A stretch of 27,565 bases of DNA, from positions 1 to 27,565 of the forward strand of contig CAYOBW010000071.1 in the NCBI GenBank assembly GCA_964402115.1, written 5' to 3'. Shown in pieces: positions 7,784 to 15,600 of this stretch (position 1 is the first letter of the stretch; each line of letters opens with the position of its first letter). Both the position numbers and the translations under genes were made by a program. The DNA is from CAYOBW01 sp964402115. GTDB taxonomy: Bacteria > Verrucomicrobiota > Kiritimatiellia > UBA8416 > CAYOBW01. The notes below the pieces were generated by a model. That model saw nothing but the letters and a program-made list of their open reading frames with translations. It did not search any database and had not been told where the DNA came from.

Positions 7784-10700
7784 CTACTTGATCGCGAAGA
7801 CGGTTCCACCCGGGCGGACATAGAGCGTTCCGGCGCCGGAGAAGCGCTCGCCGTCGATGTGCTCGGCGCCGCTCCCCGGCGCGCCCCAGGTGCCCTTGTC
7901 CTGCAGAACCCCGTTGAAATAGAGTTCGCGGATCTCCTCCGGCGTCGCGTTGTTGAGCGCGATCATGCCGAAGCCCGCGCCGGCGTTCAGGTACACCCGG
8001 GTCCCGTCGAAGACGACGTTGTTCGCATCCAGCACAACCTGCGCGCCCGCCTCCACGGTGAGGTTCGTGGTCGCGCCGAGGGCATTGGCCAGCGTGGCGC
8101 GCAGCAGCCCGCCGGTGACCCGCGTCGTGCCCGCATGGGTGTTCGCGGCCGCGAGCGTCAGCGTGCCCGCGCCGGCCTTGGTCAGGCCGCCCGCGCCGGA
8201 CAGGCGCCCGCTCAGCGCGATGCCGTTGCCGGCCGTGTCGAAGGTGACATTGCCGCCGGCGCCGGTCAGCGTCATGTTCAGCGCGGAACCCCACGTGGCG
8301 GTGGCCGAAAGCGTGCCGCCGCCCAGGTTGAGCGCGTAGAGGTTGTCGTCGGTGACGATGCCGCCGGCGCCGATCGCCATGGAGCCGCCGGTGAGGTTGT
8401 AGACGCCCGTGGCCAGCGAAAGGACGCCCAGCTTCAGCGTGCCCACGTTCGCGATGGCGCCCCCGGACTGGTTCAAGGCGCCCTGGAAGACGCCCGACCC
8501 GACCCCCAGCGCGATGCCGAGCGTCTTCCCGTTCAGGTCCAGGACGCCGCCGTTCATGTTGTACAGGGCCGTCGTGTTGGCGTTGTTGCTGGCCCCGATG
8601 TACAACTCGTTCCGGTTGCCCGGATTGTAGTTCACCGTGCCGCCGTTCTGGGTGACCGTGCCCCTGCCCCCGTCGCGGCCGATGACACAGGCGTCGCCGA
8701 TGCTGCCCGTGATCGTCAGCGTCCCGCCGCTCTCGATCGTGAGCGTGCCGTTCGCCCCGAGGAGATTGCCAACGTAGACCGTGTTGCCGCCGGTGCCGGT
8801 GATGGTCGTGCTGCCGGTAATCGTGAGCGTGCCGGCATTCGCGGCCAACCCCCCGAAACCGTTTGCCCCGCCGAGCGTCAGCGCACCGCCGCCGGTCTTG
8901 GTGAGCGCCGCGCCGCTGCCGCTGAGCCCGCCGCCGTACACCGTGGTCTGCCCGTTGTGGCCCACGGTCAGGGCGAAGTTGTTCGGCAGGCCCAGGCTCT
9001 GGGCGCCCTTGAGGCCGCCCAGCGTGGCGCTCGCCACCGCCGTTACATCCAGCGCGCCGCCGTAGCTGCCGTAGTCCAGCGTGCTGTTCTGGAGCGCCGC
9101 CACGTTGCCGAGCTTGAGCGTGCCGCCGCCGACCGCCGTGTCGCCGCCGTAGGTGTTGGCGGCGGTGAGGTACAGCTCACCCGCGCCGAGCTTGGTCAGG
9201 CCCCCGCTCCCCGTTCCCGCCGCGAGCACCGGCTGCCAGGTCATGTTGTTCCCGGCTGTGTCGACCGTGGCGCCACCGCCGTTGATGAGCGTAGCGAAGC
9301 TGGTCGCCGTGCCGACCGTGAACGAGGCGTTCGCCCGCAGCGTGCCGCCGCCGAAGTTGAGCGCCTTGACGCCGGCGCCGGCGTCGGGCGTGAAGCGGGG
9401 GGTCACGAGCGTGCCGCCGTTGAGGTTGTACGTGCCCGTCGCGCCCGCCCCGCCGGGGGCAAGCCACACGCCCAGCGTGGAGTTGGCGGCCAGCGTCACC
9501 GTGCCACCGGTCTGGTTGACCGTGCCCTGGCCGTTCGCATGGCGCCCCACTGCCAGGGCGTAGACGCCGCTCACGTTCACGCTCCCCGTGCCGCTGACGT
9601 TGAGCTCGCCCTTGGAGCCGGCCTGGACGCCGGCCACCTGCAGGTCCCCGTTGGCGGTCATGTTCAGCGCGCCGCCGCTGATGGTGTAGATGCCCTTGCC
9701 GCCGGCGGCCGACCGCCCGATGCACTTGGTCGCGCCGTTCAGGTTGACCGTGCCGCCGGTCTGGGTGAACGTGCAGTCCGTGCTCTTGCTCTCATTGACG
9801 CTGCAGTCGGCGCCCGCCGTCAGCGTGCCGCCGTTGACCTGGCAGCTGGCGCTCCCGGTGCCGACCGGGTTGCCGAGCCCCATGGACATGAAGCCGGCCA
9901 CGGTGACCAGGCCGCCGTTCACCACCAGCGAGCCGGCGCCACCGTCCTGCCCGATGACGAAGTCCTGCATCTGCAGCGTGCCGCCGGAAATGGTCACCAA
10001 GCCCGTGCCCCCGACACCGGTGCCCGGGCCGCCGCCGATCTGAAAACGGGTGGCCGACACCCGCGTATCGACCAGCGCCGTGCCGCTGATGTTCAGCTCG
10101 CCGTTCGACGCGGCGCCGGGGCCGCCCACGCGGAATTGGCGCGTGTTGGGCCGGCCGGCATTCAGCGTGCCGGCGCTGATGTTGTACACGCCCCGCCCCA
10201 GGCTGCTCCGCCCGACGTACTGACCGGCGCCGTTCAGCGTAACCGTGCCGCCGCCCTGCGTGAACGTACACGTTTGGGTTTTGTTCTCGTTCAGGCTGAA
10301 GTCGCCCGCCACCGCGAGACTGCCCCCGAGAATCTGGTAGGTCGCCACGCCGGAGGCATTGTCGGACCCGAGCCCCAGCGACATGAAATCGCTCACGGTG
10401 ACCGTGCCGCTGTTCTGGACCACCGCGCCGGTGGCGCCGTTGACGCCCAGCGTGAAGCTCTTCACGTTCAGCGCCCCGTCGGTCAGGTTGACCGTGCCGT
10501 TGCCATAGCTGCCGTTCTTGCAGCCGACCTGGAACCCGCCATTCCAGCCCATGTACGGCGTGTTCACGGCGCTGCCGGCGCCCGTGATGGTCAGCACGCC
10601 CGTGCCGCCGTCGCCGACGCCGAACTTCCACGCGCCGCCGGCCGTCGTCTCGAGCACGGCCCCGTTGCTCACCGTGAGCGTGCCGCTGCTGCCCCCCGCG

Positions 10701-11053
10701 CCAATCGAGATGATGTCGTTGCTGCTGCGCAGGATCCCGCCACTGATGTTGAGCACGCCGCTGCCGGCCTCGCCGCCCTGGCCGTAGGCGTTACCCGCGT
10801 CACCGACGAAGAGGTAGCCGTTGAGCACCGTGGTGCCGGTCGAATAGGCGGCCGTGCGCCCGCCCGAGATAATGGTGTTGCCCGCAGGCAGGCCCGCGGG
10901 CGTCCAGTAGGCGGCGTTGTGCCACGTGTCGTTCGCCTGGTTGTACGAGCTGGCGCCTCTGGCCATCTCGGCCCACCCGCACGCGCCAGCCACCGCCGGC
11001 ACCAACAGCCACCGCCCCACCCTTGCCCGCTGCGTCGTCGTTCGCGCTTGCAT
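7784..11053 (-). CDS. Secreted autotransporter-associated beta-strand (PATR) repeat protein, no barrel
   Basis: This 1089-aa Gly/Thr/Asn/Val-rich protein is predicted to fold as a long right-handed beta-helix. After a signal peptide (RWLLVPAVAGACGWAEMARGA) come many short strands such as GVLNISGGIL and GTLTVSNGAV. Autotransporter-associated motifs occur near residues 616 (GGLTKLGAGELYLTAANTY), 712 (ALTKTGGGALTLGGANGF) and 952 (GGLTKAGAGTLTLAAANTH). About 100 residues are duplicated internally, with matching CTFTQ.GGTV.LNGA segments. The C-terminus ends TLYVRPGGTVFAIK with no beta-barrel and no PEP-CTERM signature, as is common for these proteins in the PVC group. The start is ATG 11053, 7 nt after GGGAGG; ATG 11080 lacks support. 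As first gene of the fructan operon, next to the divergent regulator, it may act as a surface adhesin or capture filament. That role is inference. Confidence 0.85.
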   Translation of the reverse strand: MQARTTTQRARVGRWLLVPAVAGACGWAEMARGASSYNQANDTWHNAAYWTPAGLPAGNTIISGGRTAAYSTGTTVLNGYLFVGDAGNAYGQGGEAGSGVLNISGGILRSSNDIISIGAGGSSGTLTVSNGAVLETTAGGAWKFGVGDGGTGVLTITGAGSAVNTPYMGWNGGFQVGCKNGSYGNGTVNLTDGALNVKSFTLGVNGATGAVVQNSGTVTVSDFMSLGLGSDNASGVATYQILGGSLAVAGDFSLNENKTQTCTFTQGGGTVTLNGAGQYVGRSSLGRGVYNISAGTLNAGRPNTRQFRVGGPGAASNGELNISGTALVDTRVSATRFQIGGGPGTGVGGTGLVTISGGTLQMQDFVIGQDGGAGSLVVNGGLVTVAGFMSMGLGNPVGTGSASCQVNGGTLTAGADCSVNESKSTDCTFTQTGGTVNLNGATKCIGRSAAGGKGIYTISGGALNMTANGDLQVAGVQAGSKGELNVSGTGSVNVSGVYALAVGRHANGQGTVNQTGGTVTLAANSTLGVWLAPGGAGATGTYNLNGGTLVTPRFTPDAGAGVKALNFGGGTLRANASFTVGTATSFATLINGGGATVDTAGNNMTWQPVLAAGTGSGGLTKLGAGELYLTAANTYGGDTAVGGGTLKLGNVAALQNSTLDYGSYGGALDVTAVASATLGGLKGAQSLGLPNNFALTVGHNGQTTVYGGGLSGSGAALTKTGGGALTLGGANGFGGLAANAGTLTITGSTTITGTGGNTVYVGNLLGANGTLTIESGGTLTITGSIGDACVIGRDGGRGTVTQNGGTVNYNPGNRNELYIGASNNANTTALYNMNGGVLDLNGKTLGIALGVGSGVFQGALNQSGGAIANVGTLKLGVLSLATGVYNLTGGSMAIGAGGIVTDDNLYALNLGGGTLSATATWGSALNMTLTGAGGNVTFDTAGNGIALSGRLSGAGGLTKAGAGTLTLAAANTHAGTTRVTGGLLRATLANALGATTNLTVEAGAQVVLDANNVVFDGTRVYLNAGAGFGMIALNNATPEEIRELYFNGVLQDKGTWGAPGSGAEHIDGERFSGAGTLYVRPGGTVFAIK

Positions 11054-11132
11054 CGTCCAGCCTCCCGGTTGTACGCCCACCGCTGCCCGACCCCGGCGTC
11101 AGCGGACCGAATCTGCGTGCTCATGCTCGCAT

Positions 11133-11152
11133 CCGGTTCTAACCGGTTCAAC
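11133..11152. promoter_or_regulatory. Candidate operator: AACCGGTT palindrome with CCGGTTC direct repeats
   Basis: In the spacer between the divergent PATR-protein and regulator genes, AACCGGTT (11141-11148) is a perfect palindrome. CCGGTTC occurs twice in the same orientation (11133-11139 and 11143-11149), 10 bp apart, one helical turn. It overlaps the proposed -35 box of the regulator promoter, which would fit autorepression and control of the fructan operon by the GntR/LacI-type protein. The placement supports a regulatory site; which protein binds is inferred. Confidence 0.45.
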
Positions 11153-11176
11153 AGGAAACGGCGACTCCTGTAAACT
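11147..11176 (+). promoter_or_regulatory. Candidate sigma-70-type promoter of the regulator gene
   Basis: TTCAAC (11147-11152), an 18-nt spacer and TAAACT (11171-11176) lie about 40 nt upstream of the regulator ATG. The -35 box overlaps the palindromic operator candidate. On the other strand the same bases read TTGAAC with only a weak GAGCAT at a 17-nt spacing, so a promoter for the fructan operon could share this box, but the call is weaker. Confidence 0.4.
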
Positions 11177-11181
11177 ATGTT

Positions 11182-11197
11182 GTCATGACCGCATGAC
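11182..11197. promoter_or_regulatory. Candidate operator: GTCATG-accg-CATGAC inverted repeat
   Basis: A perfect 6-bp inverted repeat with a 4-nt centre lies between the proposed regulator promoter and the regulator ATG at 11217. Its size and dyad symmetry fit a winged-helix dimer site, and its position downstream of the -10 box would suit repression of the regulator's own transcription. No other copy of this dyad was noticed in the window. Confidence 0.45.
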
Positions 11198-11216
11198 GTG
11201 CTGTAATATCCGCTTC

Positions 11217-12332
11217 ATGACAAACATCACCAAGCACCGGGAGGTTTTCCAGGCTCTGCGCGCGGAGATCACGGCGGGCAAATACGCGGAGGAGGGGCGC
11301 GTGCCGAGCGAGACGCAGCTTGTGCGCCGCTACGGGGTTTCGCGCCCCACCGTGGCCCGGGCGCTGCGCGATCTGCAGGCGGCGGGGCTCGTCGAGCGCC
11401 GCGCGGGGTCGGGCACGTATGTCCGGAGCGTGGCGGCCGCGGCTGCCAGCGGTTCGGGGCTGATCGGCCTGCTGGTGCCGGGCATGGGCGTCACGGAGAT
11501 CTTCGACATCATCTGCGGCGAGCTGGCCGGGCTGGCGCGCGTCGGCGACTACAGCATCGTGTGGGGCGGGCCCGTGGCGGCCGAGGCCCTCAAGACCGCC
11601 ACGCCCAAACTGGCCGAGGAGATGTGCCAGACCCTGATCGACCGCAAGGTCCGGGGCGTGTTCTTCGCGCCGTTCGAGTGGCTTTCCGGGCAGGACCAGA
11701 TCAACCGCGCCATCGCCGAGCAGCTGCGGCGGGCCGGCATTCCAGTCGTGCTGCTCGACCGCGATGTGGCGCCCTTCCCCGCGCGCAGCGATTTCGATCT
11801 CGTCGGGCTCGACAACTTCGGCGCGGCCTACGCGCTCACCGCGCACCTGCTCAAGATGGGCTGCAAACGGTTCCGCTTCGTGGCGCGGCCGTTCTCCGCC
11901 CCCACCGTGGACGCGCGCTACGCCGGCTTTCGCGAGGCCCTGTCGCAGCACGGCCTGGCGGTCGAGCCGGGGCCCTACCCCGCGGCCGATCCCGCCGACG
12001 TCAAGGTCGTGCGCGCGTGGCTGACCGCGAAGCCGGAAGCCCTGGTCTGCGCCAACGACTTCACCGCCGGCGTGCTCATGCGCACGCTGGAGACCCTGGG
12101 GCGGCACGTGCCGCGGGACGTGCGCGTGGCGGGCTTCGACGACGTGAAGTACGCCACCCTGCTGCGCGTGCCGCTGACGACCATGCACCAGCCCTGCCGG
12201 GACATCGCGGTGGTGGCCTGGCGGACCATGCAGGACCGCATCGCCGACCCGACGCTGCCGCCCCGCGACGTGCGCCTGGCGGCGCACCTGGTCGTGCGCG
12301 AATCCTGCGGCGCCTACCTCCCGAGGCGGTGA
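11217..12332 (+). CDS. GntR-type DNA-binding / LacI-type sugar-sensor transcriptional regulator
   Basis: This 371-aa cytoplasmic regulator has an N-terminal GntR winged helix (about residues 6-69: PSETQLVRRYGVSRPTVARA then AGLVERRAGSGTYV). A LacI/GalR periplasmic-binding-protein-like effector domain follows (about 80-365), with GLIGLLVPGM, VRGVFFAPFE, GIPVVLLDRD, GCKRFRFVARP, ALVCANDFTAG, VRVAGFDD and TTMHQP. The architecture is that of AraR-like hybrids, which bind operators in the absence of a sugar. Divergent transcription from the fructan genes suggests it controls them and senses fructose or a fructo-oligosaccharide; the effector is inference. The open frame runs further upstream, but MTNITKHREVF at 11217 is the only start that places the winged helix normally at the N-terminus. 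No good ribosome site precedes it. Confidence 0.93.
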   Translation: MTNITKHREVFQALRAEITAGKYAEEGRVPSETQLVRRYGVSRPTVARALRDLQAAGLVERRAGSGTYVRSVAAAAASGSGLIGLLVPGMGVTEIFDIICGELAGLARVGDYSIVWGGPVAAEALKTATPKLAEEMCQTLIDRKVRGVFFAPFEWLSGQDQINRAIAEQLRRAGIPVVLLDRDVAPFPARSDFDLVGLDNFGAAYALTAHLLKMGCKRFRFVARPFSAPTVDARYAGFREALSQHGLAVEPGPYPAADPADVKVVRAWLTAKPEALVCANDFTAGVLMRTLETLGRHVPRDVRVAGFDDVKYATLLRVPLTTMHQPCRDIAVVAWRTMQDRIADPTLPPRDVRLAAHLVVRESCGAYLPRR

Positions 12333-12410
12333 CAGGCACGCTGCGACGGCTGGTTCTGCCGTTGGCACGCGTCGTTCCACCGCTCGCACACGCCATGCCC
12401 CCGCCATCTT

Positions 12411-12493
12411 CGTCGTCCTCGTCCTCGTCCTCGAATCCCCTCGCTTTCTTCGAGGACGAGGACCGTTCGCTGCGCTCACTGAGGACGAGGACG
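12411..12493. repeat. Hairpin-forming GAGGAC/GTCCTC repeat downstream of the regulator gene
   Basis: GTCCTCGTCCTCG (12421-12433) is the perfect reverse complement of 12451-12463, giving a 13-bp stem with a 17-nt loop. Further units extend it on the left (CGTCGTCCTC from 12411) and a third GAGGACGAGGACG copy lies at 12481-12493. It is located 79 bp after the regulator stop and could act as a bidirectional transcript end, but there is no U-tract. It may instead be a mobile-type or amplified simple repeat. Confidence 0.7.
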
Positions 12494-12548
12494 ATGTTCC
12501 CCCGTGGCGCCAGCATCCGCAAACGCAATAACAAAACGTACAAATGCT

Positions 12549-12576
12549 TGTCATTCCGAGCGAAGCGAGGAATCTC
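12549..12576 (+). repeat. 28-bp dispersed palindromic element, copy 1
   Basis: The element reads TGTCATTCCGAG, CGAAGCGA, GGAATCTC and can fold with the stem ATTCC/GGAAT (element positions 5-9 and 21-25) plus an inner GC/GC pair around a 3-nt loop. It matches a repeat type I recall as widespread in intergenic DNA of unrelated bacteria. A diverged copy lies in opposite orientation at 12740-12767 (23 of 28 identical). Confidence 0.75.
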
Positions 12577-12616
12577 GGGTAACGCATCAGTGACAGCAGG
12601 GGGCTTACATGGCACT

Positions 12617-12731
12617 TAACGGCCGGGACGGCCGTCTCCATCGCGTGGGCAGGCGACGAGGCGTGGAGCCGGCGGTCCGCCGCCGTTAGCGCCCTCCCCC
12701 TCGCGTGAGGAGCTACAAGCTCGGGCTCCTC
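12617..12731. repeat. GC-rich inverted repeats in the spacer before the SGNH gene
   Basis: TAACGGC (12617-12623) pairs with GCCGTTA (12682-12688), enclosing GC-rich sequence with further short palindromes such as CGGCCG. Immediately after, GAGGAGC (12707-12713) pairs with GCTCCTC (12725-12731) around an 11-nt loop. No reading frame here is convincing. This looks like another repeat or structured RNA segment between the two 28-bp element copies. Confidence 0.5.
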
Positions 12732-12739
12732 GAGCGGCT

Positions 12740-12767
12740 GAGATCCTTCGCTTTGCTCAGGATGACA
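12740..12767 (-). repeat. 28-bp dispersed palindromic element, copy 2 (inverted)
   Basis: Read on the minus strand, this is TGTCATCCTGAG, CAAAGCGA, AGGATCTC. Relative to copy 1 at 12549-12576, two of the five differences form a compensatory pair with two others: stem pairs 7/23 (T-A to C-G) and 9/21 (C-G to T-A). The hairpin ATCCT/AGGAT is therefore maintained. The two copies face each other across about 160 bp. Confidence 0.75.
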
Positions 12768-12802
12768 AGCGCGTTCTGCCCGTCGCGTAGTCTGCGCGTC
12801 GC

Positions 12803-12831
12803 TTGACTTCCCACATGGGTTCCACTACGGT
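12803..12831 (+). promoter_or_regulatory. Candidate sigma-70-type promoter of the SGNH hydrolase gene
   Basis: TTGACT (12803-12808), a 17-nt spacer and TACGGT (12826-12831) lie 45 nt upstream of the SGNH-protein ATG. The -35 box is a 5/6 match to the consensus; the -10 is weak. This is the best promoter-like pair in the repeat-filled spacer. Confidence 0.45.
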
Positions 12832-12876
12832 TTTTGCTTACTTTCAAGCTGTTCCGCCACCGCTACGGAGAGCACG

Positions 12877-15567
12877 ATGAATATGCACCCTGCACGGCCT
12901 GCCTGCCTGACGGTCCTGGTGGCCTTCCTTGGGCTCTGTGCGGTTTCCGCAACGGCGGCGCCGGTGTTTACCACCGCCGTGAGCGGGCCTTTTACGCCCT
13001 CCACCACCAACGACGAAGTCACGTTCGCCGGCGATGTCAGCAACACGGATCTGTTACACGGCATTGTGGGAACGGGGGGCACGTGGAACGCCAACGGGTC
13101 CAGTCCCGCCGGCCTCAACGATGGACTCGCCGGCGGCGATTACGACGCCAGCGGGGCGAGCGCGCTCACCGGGGCGGCTTGGGCCAAGAATGGAAACAAT
13201 GTGTCCTTCCGGGAATTCGTCCTCGGCTCCGGAGCCAACGGCCTCGGATACGACCTTACCAATATCCAGTCCATCGCGGCCTGGCAGGGGGCGGGTTTTC
13301 AGAATCAGAAGTATGCTATCTGGGTCCGCTCCCTGGGCGCTGCATCGTACACCCTGCTGACGACGGTCGAGTACCAGCCATCGACATCGACCGCGGCCAA
13401 CAATGCGCAGGGCGGTTCGACCAAGGTCAATGTGACCGATACCACCGGCGTGTTGGCCAGCGGCATCGACGCAATCCGCTTCAATATCCTGGACACGGTC
13501 GGCAACGCCGCGGGCGGCGTGGTGCTGCGGGAAATCGATGTTTTCGGAAAATTCACCATCAGTACCGCGCTCGTCACACGGGTTTACAGCACCAACCAGT
13601 TCGCCTATGCGGACGATGTCAGCGCTGCGGACCTGCTGAGCGGGCTGGCGCCGACCACAACCGGCTGGAACACCGCCAACGAGGCCTCGCCCCTGGAACT
13701 GACCGACGGCATCCACGGAGGGGCCTTCAACGTGGTGCCGGGCGACCGGGTACAGGGGGCCTGGACCACGACCGGGGCCACCGCCGAGTACCACCTGGGG
13801 ATCGGTCCGGGCGGCAAGGGCTGGGACCTCACCACGGTTCAATCCATCGCCGACTGGGTCAACGTGGGATTCGGGAACCAGGCGTGGACGCTGGAAGTCA
13901 AGCCGGTGGGGGGCAGCTACACCACCCTCGCCGCGGTCGACTATCAACCGCTCGGCAGCGGAGGCGGCACCACCAAGGTCACGTTGACCGACCCCAGCGG
14001 CGTGCTCGCCACCGGCATCGAGTTCATCAAGGTCACGGCCAAAGCCCAGGCCGGCCACGCCTCCGGCGCCTTTGTGTGGCGCGAACTGGACGTCTTCGGC
14101 GGCCCAACCGCAAACGGCGACGAAACCCCGCCGACGCTGGACACCCTGACGTCCTTGGTCCCCGCCGACGACGCGACGAACGTGCCGGTGTTGAGCAACC
14201 TCAAGGCCACCTTCAGTGAGCCGATCAAGCTGACCGGAGCGGGCAGCATCACCTTGAAGAACCTCTCCGGCGGGGCGGACGTCCCGATCGCGCTGCCGGG
14301 CGCTGTCTCGATTGCCGGTTCGGTCCTGACCATCAATCCCGCTGCCAACCTCGCCGTGGCCACCGGCTATGCCGTGCACATCGCCACCAACGCGCTCGCC
14401 GACCTCTCCGGCAACCCCTTCGGAGGGATCGCCGACGACACCTCCTGGAACTTCACCACCGGGACGGAGCCGCTGCGCATCATGTGCCTCGGCGACTCGA
14501 TCACCGTCGGCTACACCGACAATCCGACCTGGGCCAACCACCCGTTCAGGTTCGGTTATCGCAGCGGGCTGTACACCCGCCTCACCGACGCCGGCTGCAG
14601 TTTCCTGTTCGTCGGCGCCTCCACGGAACCGTGGACCGGCATCTCCGGCGACCCGACCCACGGCGGCGCCTACAAGCCGGACCTCGACCTGCGCGACTTC
14701 GGCCAGGATGGCCACCGCGGCTACGGCGGCGCGGGGATCTGGGCCCATGTGAACGGGTGGCTCGCCGCCGACCAACCCGATGTCATTCTGCTCCTGATCG
14801 GAATCAACGGCATCGGCAGCGGCAGCCCGGCGGCCCTCAGCAACCTGGTGAGCAGCATCGTGACCGCTGCCCCGGATGCGCACCTGATCGTCGCCCAGAT
14901 CACGCCGCTCGCCAGCTTCAACCAGAACCTCTACAACTACAACGTCTACATCCGCGACACCCTCGTGCCAGCCTTTGCCAGCCGCGGCCACAAGGTGAGC
15001 ACCGTCGACCTCTACTCGCTGTTCCTGGTCGATCCCGGCAACTACGCCTCCGCGATCGCCCCGAATGTGTTGGCCAACGGGATCAACCATCCGGATAACC
15101 CGCACTACGACCTGATGGCCGAGGCCTGGTTCCAGGGCATCCGTGCGCTGGGCCTCGGCCCGGACACCTTCGGCAACTGGATCAGCGATCCGGCCTTCGG
15201 CGTCGCCGCGGGCGATCGGGACCTCGGCGCCGATCCGGACGGGGACGACCTCCCCAACGGTATCGAGGCCTGGTTCGGCACGCATCCGGGGGAGACGAAC
15301 GCGGGAGTCTTCGGCCTGTCCACGGACGGGACCACCACCACCTTCAGCCATCCGCGGAACGCGCAGCCGCCCAGCGACCTGCTGGGGTTTTACGAATGGT
15401 CGCCGAACCTCTGCGACTGGTATGCCGGCGATGGCGCGGCCGGCCCCGGGGGCGGGCCGACCGTGACGATCGTGGCGACGCCTGCGGAGGGCGCCACCCT
15501 CGTGACCGCGACCGCCAGCGAAGCGCTGCTGCGGCTATACCTGCGCGTCGGCGTGCGCCGATTCTAG
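12877..15567 (+). CDS. Secreted multidomain SGNH/GDSL hydrolase-like protein
   Basis: The 896-aa exported protein starts at ATG 12877, 6 nt after GGAG (12867-12870). After a signal peptide (cleavage near SATAA) come two related discoidin-like domains (about 28-225 and 230-408), both ending RE[IL]DVFG. An Ig-like SbsA/Big_5 domain follows (about 417-530), then an SGNH hydrolase domain (about 533-760) and an Asp-rich segment (DPDGDDLPNGIEAWFGTHP). It ends in a beta domain typical of PVC secreted proteins. SGNH block I is GDSITVGY (Ser541), block II lies near GHRGYGG, and block III is GING (Asn644). Block V, normally DxxHP, reads NGINHP with His738 kept but no Asp at the usual place. Such enzymes usually deacetylate polysaccharides. 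Esterase function is plausible, but activity is uncertain. It stands alone on the plus strand. Confidence 0.87.
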   Translation: MNMHPARPACLTVLVAFLGLCAVSATAAPVFTTAVSGPFTPSTTNDEVTFAGDVSNTDLLHGIVGTGGTWNANGSSPAGLNDGLAGGDYDASGASALTGAAWAKNGNNVSFREFVLGSGANGLGYDLTNIQSIAAWQGAGFQNQKYAIWVRSLGAASYTLLTTVEYQPSTSTAANNAQGGSTKVNVTDTTGVLASGIDAIRFNILDTVGNAAGGVVLREIDVFGKFTISTALVTRVYSTNQFAYADDVSAADLLSGLAPTTTGWNTANEASPLELTDGIHGGAFNVVPGDRVQGAWTTTGATAEYHLGIGPGGKGWDLTTVQSIADWVNVGFGNQAWTLEVKPVGGSYTTLAAVDYQPLGSGGGTTKVTLTDPSGVLATGIEFIKVTAKAQAGHASGAFVWRELDVFGGPTANGDETPPTLDTLTSLVPADDATNVPVLSNLKATFSEPIKLTGAGSITLKNLSGGADVPIALPGAVSIAGSVLTINPAANLAVATGYAVHIATNALADLSGNPFGGIADDTSWNFTTGTEPLRIMCLGDSITVGYTDNPTWANHPFRFGYRSGLYTRLTDAGCSFLFVGASTEPWTGISGDPTHGGAYKPDLDLRDFGQDGHRGYGGAGIWAHVNGWLAADQPDVILLLIGINGIGSGSPAALSNLVSSIVTAAPDAHLIVAQITPLASFNQNLYNYNVYIRDTLVPAFASRGHKVSTVDLYSLFLVDPGNYASAIAPNVLANGINHPDNPHYDLMAEAWFQGIRALGLGPDTFGNWISDPAFGVAAGDRDLGADPDGDDLPNGIEAWFGTHPGETNAGVFGLSTDGTTTTFSHPRNAQPPSDLLGFYEWSPNLCDWYAGDGAAGPGGGPTVTIVATPAEGATLVTATASEALLRLYLRVGVRRF

Positions 15568-15600
15568 CGTGAGGAAGACGGTCATAGATCGAATCGGTCT

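Noticed and set aside
7859..11173. A plus-strand open frame of about 1100 codons opposite the PATR gene
   Set aside because: Composition is typical of the antisense of Gly/Thr-rich repeats. It has no recognisable motif, and the opposite strand has a signal peptide, ribosome site and PATR motifs.
11175..12641. Minus-strand 488-codon frame over the regulator
   Set aside because: Antisense to a clear GntR/LacI-type regulator and running into repeat DNA; no domain seen.
13054..15351. Minus-strand 765-codon frame over the SGNH gene
   Set aside because: Low-complexity Gly/Val/Arg translation lacking motifs; the plus strand has a signal peptide, ribosome site and SGNH block I.
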